64,000 nt of DNA, taken from Dactylellina haptotyla. Lineage: Eukaryota > Ascomycota > Orbiliomycetes > Orbiliales > Orbiliaceae. Below are positions 1 through 12,273 of this stretch, piece after piece (position 1 is the first letter of the stretch; the number at the start of each line of letters is the position of its first letter). The notes beneath the pieces are model-generated. The model was not told where the DNA came from. It saw only the letters and a list, made by a program, of their open reading frames with translations, and did no database searches. The DNA is taken from NCBI GenBank assembly GCA_031310005.1, contig CM062384.1:2480001-2544000 (forward strand), given 5' to 3'. The position numbers and the translations under genes are program-made.

Positions 1-546
1 CGAGTGCATGTAAAAATGAGGGACTGTGGCACCAGCATGGATAAGGGCGGATACGCAACCTCCAGCCCCGCGGAGTTCAGACCAGGATTCAAAACACACG
101 TTAACCCGGCGTACGAAAGGCATACGGTACCGCAGGGCGCGGGTGGTTTATTCGCAGGTTATATGAAGGAACAACAGCAACAACAGTCGTCGTCGTCGTC
201 CTCGATGTCAACAGGATCTGGTTTGTCCGGTCTTAGGCAGGAAACCCGACATGCACCGGTTTCGAGGCACGATAATGGTATCCCTGCTGTGTCGAGTAGA
301 CAGAGCTTCGGGGTACCATCTGCTGCAGGAAGTGCCATTCCCAGGTCTACTACCACCGCTGGAAGGAAGAGTTTCGCGGCCGGGGAGCTGATGACGCCGG
401 CTAGACGGGTTGCATCTGGGGTTGCCGGTATGGGAACGCCTGGGAGTAACGCGAAACCCGGCAAGAATGGGAACGTGTGGGGTGGCGGTGTTGATTATGG
501 GATTAGGAGTCCCATGAGGCGGACAACGAGGGATAGAGGTATCTGA
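1..546 (+). CDS. C-terminal part of an unknown Ser/Gln-rich protein (5' end outside window)
   Basis: The reading frame is open from the first base to a stop at 544-546, so only the last ~181 residues are visible and the start lies upstream of the window or in an earlier exon. The visible part is low-complexity and basic: a run of five Gln followed by six Ser near residues 57-68, then Ser/Gly/Thr/Arg-rich sequence with TPARR- and SPMRR-type (proline-directed) sites near the end. There is no membrane segment and no recognisable domain. The composition fits a disordered tail of a nuclear or cytoskeletal regulatory protein, but that is inference. The gene is convergent with the Zn2Cys6 regulator, 485 bp away. 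Confidence 0.6.
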   Translation, partial: RVHVKMRDCGTSMDKGGYATSSPAEFRPGFKTHVNPAYERHTVPQGAGGLFAGYMKEQQQQQSSSSSSMSTGSGLSGLRQETRHAPVSRHDNGIPAVSSRQSFGVPSAAGSAIPRSTTTAGRKSFAAGELMTPARRVASGVAGMGTPGSNAKPGKNGNVWGGGVDYGIRSPMRRTTRDRGI

Positions 547-1031
547 CCTGATTCTATTTCTCTTTGTCCCCCTTTTAAAATATTGTTAATGTTTCTCTCT
601 CTTTAATAAGGGATGAAGAGAGTGAGATAATGAGTATGGTAGGGGTTTGCATTGGCTGTTCAACTTGCGGTTCTGGCGCTGTGTTTATAGATTATTGATT
701 GATCACTTGCATTATTTGCATTTCCTTTGTTTCTATTTCACTTTTTGTTATAACTTTATCATGGCGTTCATTATTATTATCGTCTAATGTGTATTATTGA
801 ATCATTGAGGAGTGAGTGCAACCGAAATGATACGCCTTCAAGAGAGAACTTTTACATTTATTTCCTTCATTAAGCATTCGGACTATTAGATCCCGGATTA
901 ATAGTCCATCGTAACGCCTATACAGCAAAAACATGAATATTGCGACCAAAAAAAATGAGCAACCAAATAAACAAGAAAAGAAAAGTTCGTATCCGCTAAA
1001 TGTCATTGAATAAATCTAGAGGGAAGATGCC
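547..1031. other. Convergent 3' intergenic region
   Basis: AT-rich spacer between the stop codons of two convergent genes. It holds their presumed 3' untranslated ends. A 70-codon open stretch at 794-1006 (-) is hydrophobic but lies in the expected 3' UTR of the regulator gene, and I do not call it. Confidence 0.6.
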
Positions 1032-4000
1032 TCACACCAACCCGTTCCTCTTCATCCTCTCCAACAGACCCCCCGCATCCTCACCAGGCCCCGGTGACGG
1101 CGTCGCCCACAGCGTCGTCGACGGGTCTGGAAAATGAGTATTGTAATTCGAAAACGAAAAGTCCTGGAGATCCTGTGCATTGATATTGGGAACTGTCGCC
1201 GCAGCTGCAGCCGACGACAAACCCCCCATATCCGACGATTCAAGATAGCTCAGATCGATATTGATATTCGGTGCACCTGGATTTGCGGGTGAAGCCTGTC
1301 TCCTCGCTGCGGATCCCACGTTCGACGAGGGATTAGACAGCACAAACTCCGGCGAGTTCGCAGACGTCGATGTAGAATTCGACCTTTGCGCAGCCGTCAT
1401 CGAAGGCGACGGTAGCTGCTGCGTCGCCGCCGCAGGGGATGCGGCGTTCCGCCATTGACTTATATCATTGATACCGAAGTCCATGTTTGAAAAGTCAAAA
1501 TTCGCCGCATTGGAATAATCCCCTGCGAGGTTGAACGCCGCAGCAGTACTAGCCGCAGGCCCCGTACTCGTCGCAGTGAACCCCTCGAACCCATCTGTCG
1601 TCCCTGCGGTGTTCATTTGCGGCGGCGTCAATGGCTCATCGAGCACCTTCCACTGCTCCAGCCGCGCGATAACCTTCTTCACTTGCCGCTTCACCTCCTT
1701 CAACCGCCTAGCGCTGTTTATGCGATCGTATTTCGCAGCCTTGAGTAGATCCTTTGCCACCTCTCGGAGTTTGCCCCTATGCGCGAGTACGACCTGGCTT
1801 TCCTGCCAGCTACCCTTATCCACGCACCCGACAAAATACTCCAACGCGCGTCCACAGGCATCGATGCCCAGTAACATCATATTTGCCATTGCGATATCTG
1901 TAGTCTCCGGTGGCAGCATTGCTCGTGAGAAAACCCACTTATCATCACCGACTGTCTCCACGCTTTCCGATTCGAACCGCCTGAGCGCACCGAGGAGAGA
2001 CTCTGAGGTTTCCAGGAATTTGGTCATGGTGTCCAGTGTTACGCTCCAGTCGTCTTCTTCCACGACATTCGGGAAGAGTAGGTGTATCATGATGACGTAG
2101 TACAAGACTACCGGCACTGAATGCGCGGTCGCATTCTGATTGTCCTTCTTCATATCTAGCGAGCGGACAGCTTCTTCTAGTACCTTGCGGATACGTATGC
2201 ATAGTAGAGGTATATTCTGGTTGTTAATCCCCTTGAGCCGGTGTAATGACAGCCAGAATGTATCTTCCTTTTTGGCCTCTTCGAGCGCGCTGGGTGAGTT
2301 GCGTGGGTATAGAGCGTAGATGTGCGAGCAGGTGGATGTGATGTTTCTTAAAGCCCACCAGGATTTAATCATATATGCCTGGCGACGGCGGGTGGATAGA
2401 TTGCCGCTGCGCTCGTCGAGTTCCGCGACTTTGGAAAACCGGCGGTCAGAGGGTAGACTTTCTGATGCGAGGGGCACGGCGGGGAGGAAATCGGCGAACG
2501 GAGTGTCGAATTGCATGAACCCCCAGAGGGTGAGGAGCGATAGTACGCAGTTTATATTTTTGAGCAACTCGGTTTCCACTTCGCCGATGTCGACGCCGTT
2601 AATCATGCCCTGTCCTGAGATGGGCTTGTCGTTTAGCTGGATGAGAGTTTTATTGGTACCCGCGCACGCGAGACTAGCAAATGCTGTACCCCGGCGGCCC
2701 TTGCCGACGCAAAAGTTGTGCCACGCGAGGAGGAGGCAAGACTGCATTATCGAAAGAGAGAACTTGTCGGTTTTGCGTGTGCCCATGAGCGCACAGGCGT
2801 AGTCGAAGAAAGGTTCGCCAGCATTAGACCCAATGCGGCCGTCGCCAATGTAGAGGGCGTCACCGACCATCAAGTTCAACAGGATTTCGTCATGCTTGCC
2901 GTCACGGAACTGGCGGAGGAACAGAGTTTTGGAGCAAATTGCGCTGAGCGGGTGCAGGCTGAACCAACTTTCGATCATTTGGACAATCTGATGCTGTTCG
3001 AATCTTGCTAGCGGACTGGCTTTCTGTGCAGCGGTTCCGTTTAGGACAGATGAGGAGAACATTCTCGGGGCGGTATCTGCTAGACAGCTCTTGACGTAGA
3101 ATTTGCCGGGAGAGTCTTCGAGATGCTGACAACCTAGTCTTCCGTACATTATGGCGACCATCTCCACGACCTCTTGGGCCATGAATGTTAGAACGCCATC
3201 GTACGACATGACTGGTGCTCGATATTGAACCTCCATTGCGTCTGCGGCCGGACTCGACATATCTGAAACTGGTGAATTCTTATCACCTGAATCTCGATGC
3301 TGTAGAGTCGCAGGTGCCTTGGACTCATCGATCTCCCTCATCCTGAGACCGAAAGTAGATATCGCACGAAGGTATGGATTCTCTGGAGCGGATACTTCTG
3401 GGGCCTCTCCGCCAAACTCCTGGCGGAAGAACAGGTCTATGTCCTGCGCGATAGTATTGTTGGGGTTCCATGATATGAACGGACGGATGCGAGTCCAACT
3501 CTCAAAGGTCTTGGAAGTCAGAAGCGAAGTTTCCCTCTGGTAGTCCGTATAAGTGTACGAATGCGAGCTTCCACCGTCGTGGCCGGCATTCTCGCCGTCG
3601 CTCGAGTTTTGTGTTGAGGATGTGGCTGTTTGAAGTTGTTCATTTTCCTGCAGAAGGGCAAGTAGTCAGCAAGGAGGACAGCAAAATAAATCGAAGTGGT
3701 CCCGCCGCCACCATAACGGCAGTGAATGGCAGATGCATATGCGGACTCTCAAAGAAAAACACCGATTGATTGATTCGCGCGGGGACTTTGGATTTTTCTT
3801 GTAACCAGGAAAAAACTTACTCTGATCGTAGGCTGCATCAACGAAGCTGCCCTTGCTGCTGCAGAAGCGGATACTCTTCGCGGTCGTCCCTTTGCGGATT
3901 CGGGAGCGTACACGCAATCGAGGTTCCTCTCTCTGCATGCTTCACATCTTCCCTGCCCGGAGCATCTGATCTTCCGCGCGCGACAGAATTGGCAACTTTT

Positions 4001-4033
4001 GCGAATGGGCACGGGTCTTCCGTGTGATGACAT
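1032..4033 (-). CDS. Zn2Cys6 (GAL4-type) fungal transcription factor
   Basis: Two exons: 4033-3821 and 3647-1032, joined in phase across a 173-nt intron (GTAAGT donor, CTGCAG acceptor), giving 942 residues. Residues 14-40 form a canonical binuclear zinc cluster, C-x2-C-x6-C-x5-C-x2-C-x6-C, followed by a basic linker (KGRPRR) at 49-53. The middle region is a helix-rich block typical of the fungal-specific transcription factor regulatory domain. The last ~200 residues are Ala/Ser/Asn-rich and resemble an activation region, ending in LLERMKRNGLV. Zn2Cys6 proteins bind CGG half-sites as dimers; the target pathway cannot be read from the sequence. The original ATG (MSSHGRPVP) is the only Met upstream of the zinc cluster in frame. 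No metabolic cluster gene is adjacent, so I give no pathway. Confidence 0.9.
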
Positions 4034-7000
4034 GTTGATGGGGGCTCAGTGGGGCTTGTGATATAAGGTGTATACGTAAATCCGGGATAATGTTTTTGTG
4101 GAACAGAGTGGTGTCGTATGCAAGGTCTTGAAGCCCTTCGATAGGCTCGCAAGTTTCCAGCGGGGGGTAGCAAGCTTAGCTGCCGGAGCCTCAAGGGTAA
4201 GGGTAGGGAAACGTCACCCGTGGCTTCAAGATCGTATCAATGTTCTGTGATCTCTCAATCCTCCGGGTATTGTTCGGAACTTTCGCTAGGAAGCCAGGTG
4301 GCACCGGTGTCAGCGAAAATGTGCTGAGACCTTCCTGTTGAGAGCGAGAGAGCCTCAAGCCCAATATCGCCGGCTCGTTCCGTAGGCACAAGTTTGGGCG
4401 CGGAAAAAGTAAAGTGGTGAGGTACCCAAATCTGCGATCTTCTATGATCTTTTCGATGCGGGTAGAAAAGGTAGAGAACCCTGAAAAACCCACAAATATG
4501 TCGGAACCCGGGAGGCAGAAAAGCTCCGTTTGGTGTTCCTAGTGTAGTAATCGGTATAACAAGGTGATAGACGTTTGAAAATTTAATAAAGTTGTTCGAG
4601 AGAAGGAAAGAAAAATATCCGTGGCACCTTAGTTTGGTGCGGTGGATTAAAAGACAAGGTGATATAAGTCTTGCGTTTTGTTCGCGCAGAAACCGGCGAA
4701 CGAGACGAAGGACAGAACTTAAGAGCCCTGACGGCGTCTGCAATGTGATGACAACCGATTTTGGAAATAAATGTCTATGACGACTTGATTTGATTCGAGT
4801 TTCGGAGGGTTTTGAGGACCCTCTCGGGGCAAGTCACCACCGTTATATACCGTAATGTACTCACACTGGCAGGCCTTGGTCAGACTGGCTAGCGAAACTT
4901 CAGACGAACCCAATATGGGCCACACGGCATAGCTGGGCACCACTATACCCATAAATTCCTGCCAGCTTGGGCATACTCGTCATGAAGGGGTCTTGTTACC
5001 CTGCATCAGGTCAGCAAAGGGCCTTGAATTCGCAGCAGGTTTTCGTCACGGGCTTTCGGCGGACAAGTAACCACTGAGGCTTGGACCCTTCTGTTCCCTT
5101 TTTCGGCTGCAAGGATCAATCGAGAAAATAATGAGAAAAAAAACCTACACTCGAACCGAGTTATCGTTCGTATCAGTTCTTTGTGAATCTCACTCGCAGT
5201 TCGCATCCAACTTTAACGGGATGGGTGTCGGGGCCACTGATTACACCTCAAGTCTGTGGGTGGGATGTAAGTCTTGACTAACCTTAAAACCGCATGGCTA
5301 TGCACCACTATTGTTCTGCATATCTGACACAGGAACAACCAGCGACACGGAAGCAAGTCAGGCAGGGAAATAAGATACAGGCAGCCTAGCCTAAGTTTGT
5401 AACCATCAAGGTTGTGCCCAGCCGAAAGCTGGCTTCGAGCTGGGGTGGCTAGCGCAGCGAGCGGAGGGGCTCCTGAATGGTTGGAGTTAGCATGTTGGCC
5501 CGCCTCCCTGCCAGTCGGAGCGTTTGTTTCTCCATGTCGCTGTGTTGTTGCGGATAGATGACATAAGGGCTTCCACGTTAGAATCATCGTGATTATCAAA
5601 TATCTACCGGCGCAACTTCACAAGCAGCGTTCGTAATGGAAATCTGCTTGGCGGCTCGGAGGACGCGAAGAGACGCCTTGCAGATGGCGTCTCCTAAGTT
5701 TAATTTGGAACCTGGTTAACTAAAGCTTATTCTTGTCGTGTTCCTGAGGCTGCAAAAATTGCAACGCTTAGTATAGGTGGGAGAATGTGTTATGCATATT
5801 GTCACACAAACTCGGACGATTCTAAGTCATGTCTACGTACACCCATATATTTAAGGCGTATTTTCCAGCACTCGTATGAGATAACTAGGTTCTTTTGGAG
5901 AACTTTCCGATTTGGTAACACCGTAATATCGAATACCTCTTTTGCCATCAGCTTTTGCAATTCGCAATGCTAGGACACAATTGAATTTCTGGGCGCGGCA
6001 ACTTCGCCGATCCAATTAATACCGAAGCCTGTAAAAAACTGTCAGCGATTTGTAGGCACGACCTTGTGTCAGTTCTTGGCAAAGGAATACTGCATCCTAG
6101 AGACCTAAATCGGAGGATGTTCGTATTTTGTTCACATGCATATCCATATTCGATTGGTTGGGTTATTTTGGCGGTTTTGTTAGAAGCCAAACCCGCTGGA
6201 AACAATATCTGCATTATTGCATTTCATAGAAAACTCATCAGTACTTGTGCATGGCCATGGGCCGTGGGTCAAGGCCTGTCTGATTTTCTTTCTTTTTAAA
6301 AACTTCGGCTCGATCCCTAGCTCTCATTGTCGAATCCCCATCTGCCAAAATGATTAGATAACCACTGCTCCTTTTCGCTTCAAATCCCCCCGTGCGAAAA
6401 GGAACTAAATATCATGTACAATGACTAGCTAAGAGAGAAGTTCCGATCATTTGATTACGTATCGGTATCTTCACCTCTTGCGGGGGACAGGAGCTTACAA
6501 ATCTTGGAAAATCGGAACTGTCTCTGTAAAGCCTCATGCAAAGCAAGCTAGGTTAACAAAAAAGCAAACTTGAAACCAGCAAGGACAACGGACTCTAGTA
6601 AAGCGGCACCGGCAGTGTACTCGTCTCATATCATTCATGCAGGTCTATTAAACAAGTAAGGTCCCTCTGGACCGCATATCTATCTCTTGATCACGTAAAT
6701 GCTGACACATATCGACCATTCGCATCGATGGCGTCTTTCTGGGAAGGCTCTGTTGGCGCTCGGCCGTTTGTGAAAAGAAGGCCAGGCTATTGAAAACTCT
6801 CTAAGGCGCATCAACCGGGTGCCCGACTCGGTTTGGGGCGTCAGACGGGGACATATTTTAGAAGGGGATCTAGGGGTGTGTCCTATGGCAAGCGTCCTTG
6901 CCATACCACCTCTAGCCGAAATTGTTTCAGGAGCCACGTATACTTCCATCGTTGGCTCTGTACAATTTTCACCTTCATTCATTGGAGACCTCTCCTGATA

Positions 7001-7880
7001 GTTAAATCGAAGATCTTGATCATGAGGTTGCCCACAGGAAGGGATTATCGCTCATGACCCCTCGCTCTACAACTTGGTCTTTAGCCGTTCGGAGAAGGCG
7101 ACGCTGCAGAGATACAGGTGCATCATATGCGGATCCCATCTTCCAAAGGCGCAGGGTAATGTATTGGCTAGGAAGCAATTCTCTGAGATACCTTGCTTTC
7201 GGCACTTTCTAGCAAGAGCGCAGTTTCGATGTATCTACAAACTTAATTTATCTAGCCCCTCTTCAAAACGAGATTTGAATGGTTAGACTCTGCAGATACG
7301 GGAAGGAAAAGGTTAGGCCCCCAAGGAGACAAGGGCTAGAGTTCAAGAAAGAGAAACTAGTCGCTAAGTATCAATACAGTGTCGAATCTTCGTGAAGCAT
7401 GCACTCCTTTCCTTCTATCATGCCACCATGCCACCTTCAATTCGCAAATTATCCTGGATATCATGTTGCAATATACTAGATATGCCGCTATCCGGCAGGC
7501 TATCGCATTTTCTAGACTCGAGACGAATTTTCGGAAGCACTATACCTAGCATAATTGGTGGAGGATTAACCGACAACATGGGATCGTGCTCCTATAGCTT
7601 TTCCCCCTTGAAGTTTAATATTTAAGTGTCCAGTTTGATGACTCGACTATCGTTATGAATGTTCTCGGGCGATAGGCTCTCTGAATGTTGATATGTAAAC
7701 ACTGCAAACTCTTAGATAATTCCTATTCACTCTACTTCTTAACGATTATATAAAACCAGGGTATACATTATGCGTCTGCTTTGTTCCCCTCCTGTAGGAT
7801 CATACGATAGGCGATCTAAATGTGACACTATCGATAGGGATAAAAGTGTCGCCTACATATCCGCGAATAACACCAAAAGT

Positions 7881-8680
7881 TCAACCAGGCCAGCATTCCT
7901 CGAAAATTTTGAACTGCGCCATGGATTTCGCCACTTTTGAGCCCGAATAGCAAAATTGATTGCTTCCAACATAAACCTGCATAAGAGGCAGACTGATCAC
8001 CTCGAGCTCCGATTCAAAACCGCCTACAACACTAATTTTAGTCTTCATGCTTCGGGCTATGGTACCAGGAAATATGACAACAAAAAACTTCACATTCCAT
8101 GACTCGAAACCCGCCAAAGCCGACTGCATAGGCTGGGCACAGCATGCGACGTAATCACAGAAACTTCCAGTTACAACATCCGTAAACTGTCGAGAATGAA
8201 GTTTTCTTCGGTATTTTCACCTACTCCGGTGCACCGACACTTCGTACAGGTTTACGTTTTGTTGCAATTTGTTGTCGTAATGTCCTTCTCTGCTCTTCTA
8301 AGCAAAACTATCCGTCACATCCGTATGCTGCGCAGCGCGGAACCAAGCGAAAGTCGGCCAAACATTGATGCATTGCCACTTGCCAAGGGAAACGAACGGT
8401 GCTGTACGGCTCGGTTACAAACGATTAAAACCGAATCGCCTCTCGCGATCTCGGCCATTGGAGATATTTCCCTATACCCATCTAATTCCTTCAATAAAAC
8501 TATGGTATCAAAGCTGTCACCGCTGGCAATCCAACTACATCCATCCGATAACCTTGAACCTGCAAACTTTATAAGTTTACCGCCGTAAAGTGCGAAGTGA
8601 AGGTTGTATAACGAGAGGCAGGTCGGCCCAAGTGATCCAATCCCGATAACCCCAACACACGATTTCCCAGAATACCACAT
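7881..8680 (-). CDS. Doubtful small two-exon gene, unknown product
   Basis: Two minus-strand open stretches look more protein-like than the background. The first (8680 to about 8390) encodes a Gly/Ser/Cys-containing stretch with segments such as FAGSRLSDGCSWIASGDSF. The second (from about 8191 to 7881) includes a CDYVACC segment and ends FKIFEECWPG. An acceptor TTCTCGACAG precedes the second. The only candidate donor I see in the first is a GC-type (TTG/GCAAGT), which is rare. Cysteines are frequent, which would suit a small secreted protein, but I found no signal peptide exon. It could equally be a decayed gene. Boundaries are approximate. Confidence 0.2.
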
Positions 8681-9211
8681 TACAAAGCTAACGAGCCATT
8701 CACCCAGAATTCAAAGGCACCAAATGGCACAACACACAAGCAAACCAGGTTCTGCAGCTTGCAGTTTGGTCGGAATTCGGGCTATAGATGGGATTCGGAA
8801 TTGCCATGTTCCTTCTGCTTCTCCGATGTAGAATTTATGAGTACGGAGTCGGCCTAATTTACATTTCAAGTGGCGCTCACGGGGAAATCGCGACATCGAG
8901 AGATTTCAACGCTTGCTACTGAGCTATTGAGTGCTGTCCGGATGCGACAGCAGCCGATCTGCCTTCGGACTTTTACACCCGATAACACAAAATAGAAGCA
9001 AACCCATTGGATAGCCTGCATGGTTCTTTGAGACGACAATAAGACTCAACCCCATATTATATATCGCTGGCCGCTCATGCCTAGATGAGAATACAGGGTT
9101 AGTAGGTTGTTATCTGCTCTAGCTGCATTTGAAACGTGATCTGTAGAAAGCCCATATCGATTCTGAGAAACCTCGATTTCCTAGAAACTCTAAACTCAAT
9201 CGATTGGTTTG

Positions 9212-9254
9212 CCAATTTTTTTTTTTAAAAAAAATCAATAAATTGAAAAATTGG
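9212..9254. repeat. AT-rich inverted repeat
   Basis: A 9-bp perfect arm pair, CCAATTTTT and AAAAATTGG, flanks an A/T-only-like core of T and A runs, so the segment can fold into a hairpin. It lies about 530 bp upstream of the dienelactone hydrolase gene. No function is evident; it could be a small decayed element end or chance in AT-rich DNA. Confidence 0.35.
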
Positions 9255-9783
9255 GGGATGGGTTTGAAGATCGAAGAATCCTGGAACTGAATGGAGACAT
9301 TCCTGTAGTTTGGACAGGCCTAACTGGCATTTTGTCCGGGTTTAGGCTATTAATCATCCATATGTTTGCAATTGTCCAACGAAACTTAAAGAGCCCTAGC
9401 GCGCCAGACAAAATGCGATAACACTGAAACCCTATCTCGTACGATCGTATCGCTGCTTGTTTCTGTTAGTATACTAGTATCTTCGCACTTAACCTTTGAT
9501 ACGTCCACCAACGAGAAAGCATGCCCACTACCTATGTCCCTTTAACTCCGCCAAGCCCCCGCCTCTCACCCCTCACGGCACTTGGTATCCGTTACGGGGA
9601 TTTAAGCCAGCAAGGATGATTCGTATATATTACTCTATCTTTCCCCAAAGAAATAACAAGCTTTTGGTTTTCAATTTTTGGTTTCCAACTATCGGGGGTT
9701 TCCGTCGTCGCAATCAAATATTTGAACTGGAGTAAAGTGAAGACCTAAGAATTTACAGACCTCTAACTCATTTCAACTTCACA

Positions 9784-10703
9784 ATGGCTACTTCAGAGGC
9801 AACAATATGCGAACAATGCATATCGGTAATGATAACAGCCTAAACGGGGCTTTTTTGGTAGTAAGCTGATAAGAATTTATTTAGGGTTCCATACATAAAG
9901 GTATGCCTCAGGGCACGGAGGAAATGATCCATGGCCTAAATACCTATGTGATTGGCAATCGTACCAACCCCCGCGGTATAATTGTCATGTATACCGATGT
10001 CTTCGGCCTGGCGCTGCCCAATAATAGGATTATCGCCGATTCATACGCCAAAAGTGGCGAGTGGTTGGTATACATGCCTGACTTTTTTAAAGGCGATCCT
10101 ATGCCGCTTAGCATCGCAGATCTATTGATCCCGACCGACGCATCAGCGCAATCATCTTTCTCCTTTTACACTGGCTTGCTCGCTTCAGCACCTTCCGCGA
10201 TCATGTGGATGACAAGACATAAGTCTGCGCAAACAACTCAGACATGTGTTGAATTCTTGCAGGCATTGAGGCGTGAAACTCCTAGGAGCCAGAAGATCGG
10301 GATTGTGGGTATGTGCTGGGGTGGGCGGTATGCATTCCAAGCTTCGCAAGAGAAACATATGATGAAACTTGGTGATGAATCGATTCCACTTGTGGATGCG
10401 GCGGTGGCTTTGCACCCGAGCAATCTCGTCTTACCTGAGGATGCTGACAATTTGGTCGTGCCTCTCAGCGTTGGATGGGGGTTGAAAGACACAAATACGA
10501 AGATCGAATTGAAAGGGACTGTGGAGGGTATTGTTGCGAAAGAAAAAGAAGGTGGAAGAGCCGTGCCAGAGGTTGTGCATCAAGTGTACGAACCTGGACG
10601 CCACGGGTTTTCTGTAAGAGGCAATCCAGACGATCCACAGGAGAGAAAGTGCCTGGAAGACTCAGTCACTCAAGTTTTGGAATGGTTTGATAAGTGGTTG
10701 TAA
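9784..10703 (+). CDS. Dienelactone hydrolase family protein
   Basis: Two exons, 9784-9825 and 9885-10703, joined in phase 0 across a 59-nt intron (GTAATG ... TTTAG), giving 286 residues. The short first exon restores the conserved start of this fungal family (ATSEATICEQCIS, then GSIHKG). It is an alpha/beta-hydrolase with a Cys-His-Asp triad: the nucleophile elbow GMCWGG puts Cys at ~158, Asp is in GWGLKDT (~216), and His is in PGRHGF (~254). The family prototype hydrolyses dienelactone to maleylacetate in chlorocatechol breakdown; fungal members are mostly uncharacterised carboxymethylenebutenolidase-like enzymes, so the substrate is unknown. There is no signal peptide, so it is probably cytosolic. 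The length matches the family. Confidence 0.92.
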
Positions 10704-12273
10704 AAGACTGGCAATCATTCGAAATATTTTCGTACGACCAAATGTGCCTGTATTTCTGTTTAAGGGGGAGCTATTGGGCTTCAGTATATTTCTAGTACGG
10801 CTGTCTAGGCTTTGGGGCGCCTTACATTTGATAACGTAGCAACGAGACTGAGAAACTTATTCAAAGATTGAACGAATTAATCTGATTTGAAGTAAGATTT
10901 CAACGTGACTCTTTGTTCGTAGGAGCTTAGGGAGACACCATGTATATGAACATGCATGGCTAGTAATTGATAAACGCATAGTCCCGTAGCTTCCCGAGGA
11001 TAGAGAGAGTATTGACCATTTTATATTTACCCGTTGAGCCCCCAAGTATGCCTTACTCATTCAGGAAACAGTTTCAACGACTGATTGCTTATTCATCTGG
11101 ATCTGAGTATATAATAATGTTTTAGCTGTGGTTCGTATAAAGTTCCGAAATGCGGCATGCCGGCAGATCAAGAAAGTGTTCATAAGGGTCTTCGTCGGTA
11201 GTTCCGGATCCACCTAATTACTGAACATTCGTAATAGGAGGCCCCTCAAGGGTTAGATCCGGTTGTCGGTCCGCGCACCAATAATCGGGCTCTTTGGTTT
11301 CGAGAAATGGCTTATCGTAACCCTGCCAATTGTCTTATCGACTTCAAGCGTTGAGGCCTTCAGCCACAGTCGATCGGTGTGTCGGCGAGATTTGAACAAA
11401 CAACCCAAATGGAGCAGAGTCCCAATTAATTCGTATTTGTGACCCTGGAAAACCCCACAATTGCCAAGTCTTAGAGGCTCGCTACCCGCATTCACCAAAA
11501 TGCATTAATTCAATGTCTATATTCCCAATACGTATCCCACATGGCCACGAAACCGCAGGAACTCCTGAAACTAGCAGTGAAGTTGTCATAGACTTTCTTT
11601 TAAGGGCCCCATTCTATTACAAATACGTAGTTCTGAATGTTTATACGACCGAAAAGAGAAAAGCCCCCCCACAGGAGCCTTCAGCTGGTTGGTTTTCAAC
11701 GAATCATACACCAAAATCTGATCAAACCACCTCAAAGAAAACGCTGGCCATGAAGGTGTTCAAGGAGGCGCAGAAAGTTACACTAGAATAGTTAAGGGTG
11801 ATTGCTGAATCATCCGACCGGTAAATTAGCTTCCCGGGATTTATACGATATTGCACAGACGATGAGGTCGCTTTCGAAAGACTCTGGCCCTGGAATTTTG
11901 TTCTTTGTATTGCGCATATATTCAGCGTGTCTAGATTAATTACGAGTCCTTCCAGGATGGCAATAATGCAATTCAAGTTAGGGGAAACGTAAGGCTTCTC
12001 TTGGAAGTCTTGGAATGGGTTTTGCTAAGTACGAATTTGTATAAATCTCTGCGATTTAGACGGAGTTTTCAAGCAGGTCTGCAAAAGGTTACTAGACTAA
12101 CCAGAAGCCTTTCCTCCCTGGGAGTGTTCTTTTAAAACCCAGTTCTTCTAGCCTTCCTCAACAGCGGATTTAAAGCTCTAGAGCTTAGGAATCCGGTGTC
12201 GCATTAACCTTTATTTCATTAGATACGCCTAGGAAATATCACACTGTTCGACGAAAACCTCGATATTACTACT
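10704..12273. other. Intergenic, no gene seen
   Basis: About 1.6 kb between two plus-strand genes. Open stretches stay under 95 codons, overlap each other on both strands and carry no domain. It should hold the 3' end of the hydrolase gene and the promoter of the RTA1-like gene. Confidence 0.6.

Larger units (their letters stand above)
4034..9783. other. 5.7-kb region without a confident gene
   Basis: No long open frame and no recognisable domain on either strand. It begins with the promoter side of the Zn2Cys6 gene. Short open stretches occur throughout; the best is the 7881-8680 minus-strand candidate listed separately. Two more (7020-7205 and 6680-6982, both minus) look mildly protein-like but I could not join them into a gene. 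I found no terminal inverted repeats, LTRs or transposase motifs. It may be decayed transposon or gene sequence, or simply regulatory spacer. Confidence 0.5.

Noticed and set aside
1531-2100. 189-codon plus-strand frame inside the Zn2Cys6 gene
   Set aside because: Antisense shadow of the regulator's coding sequence.
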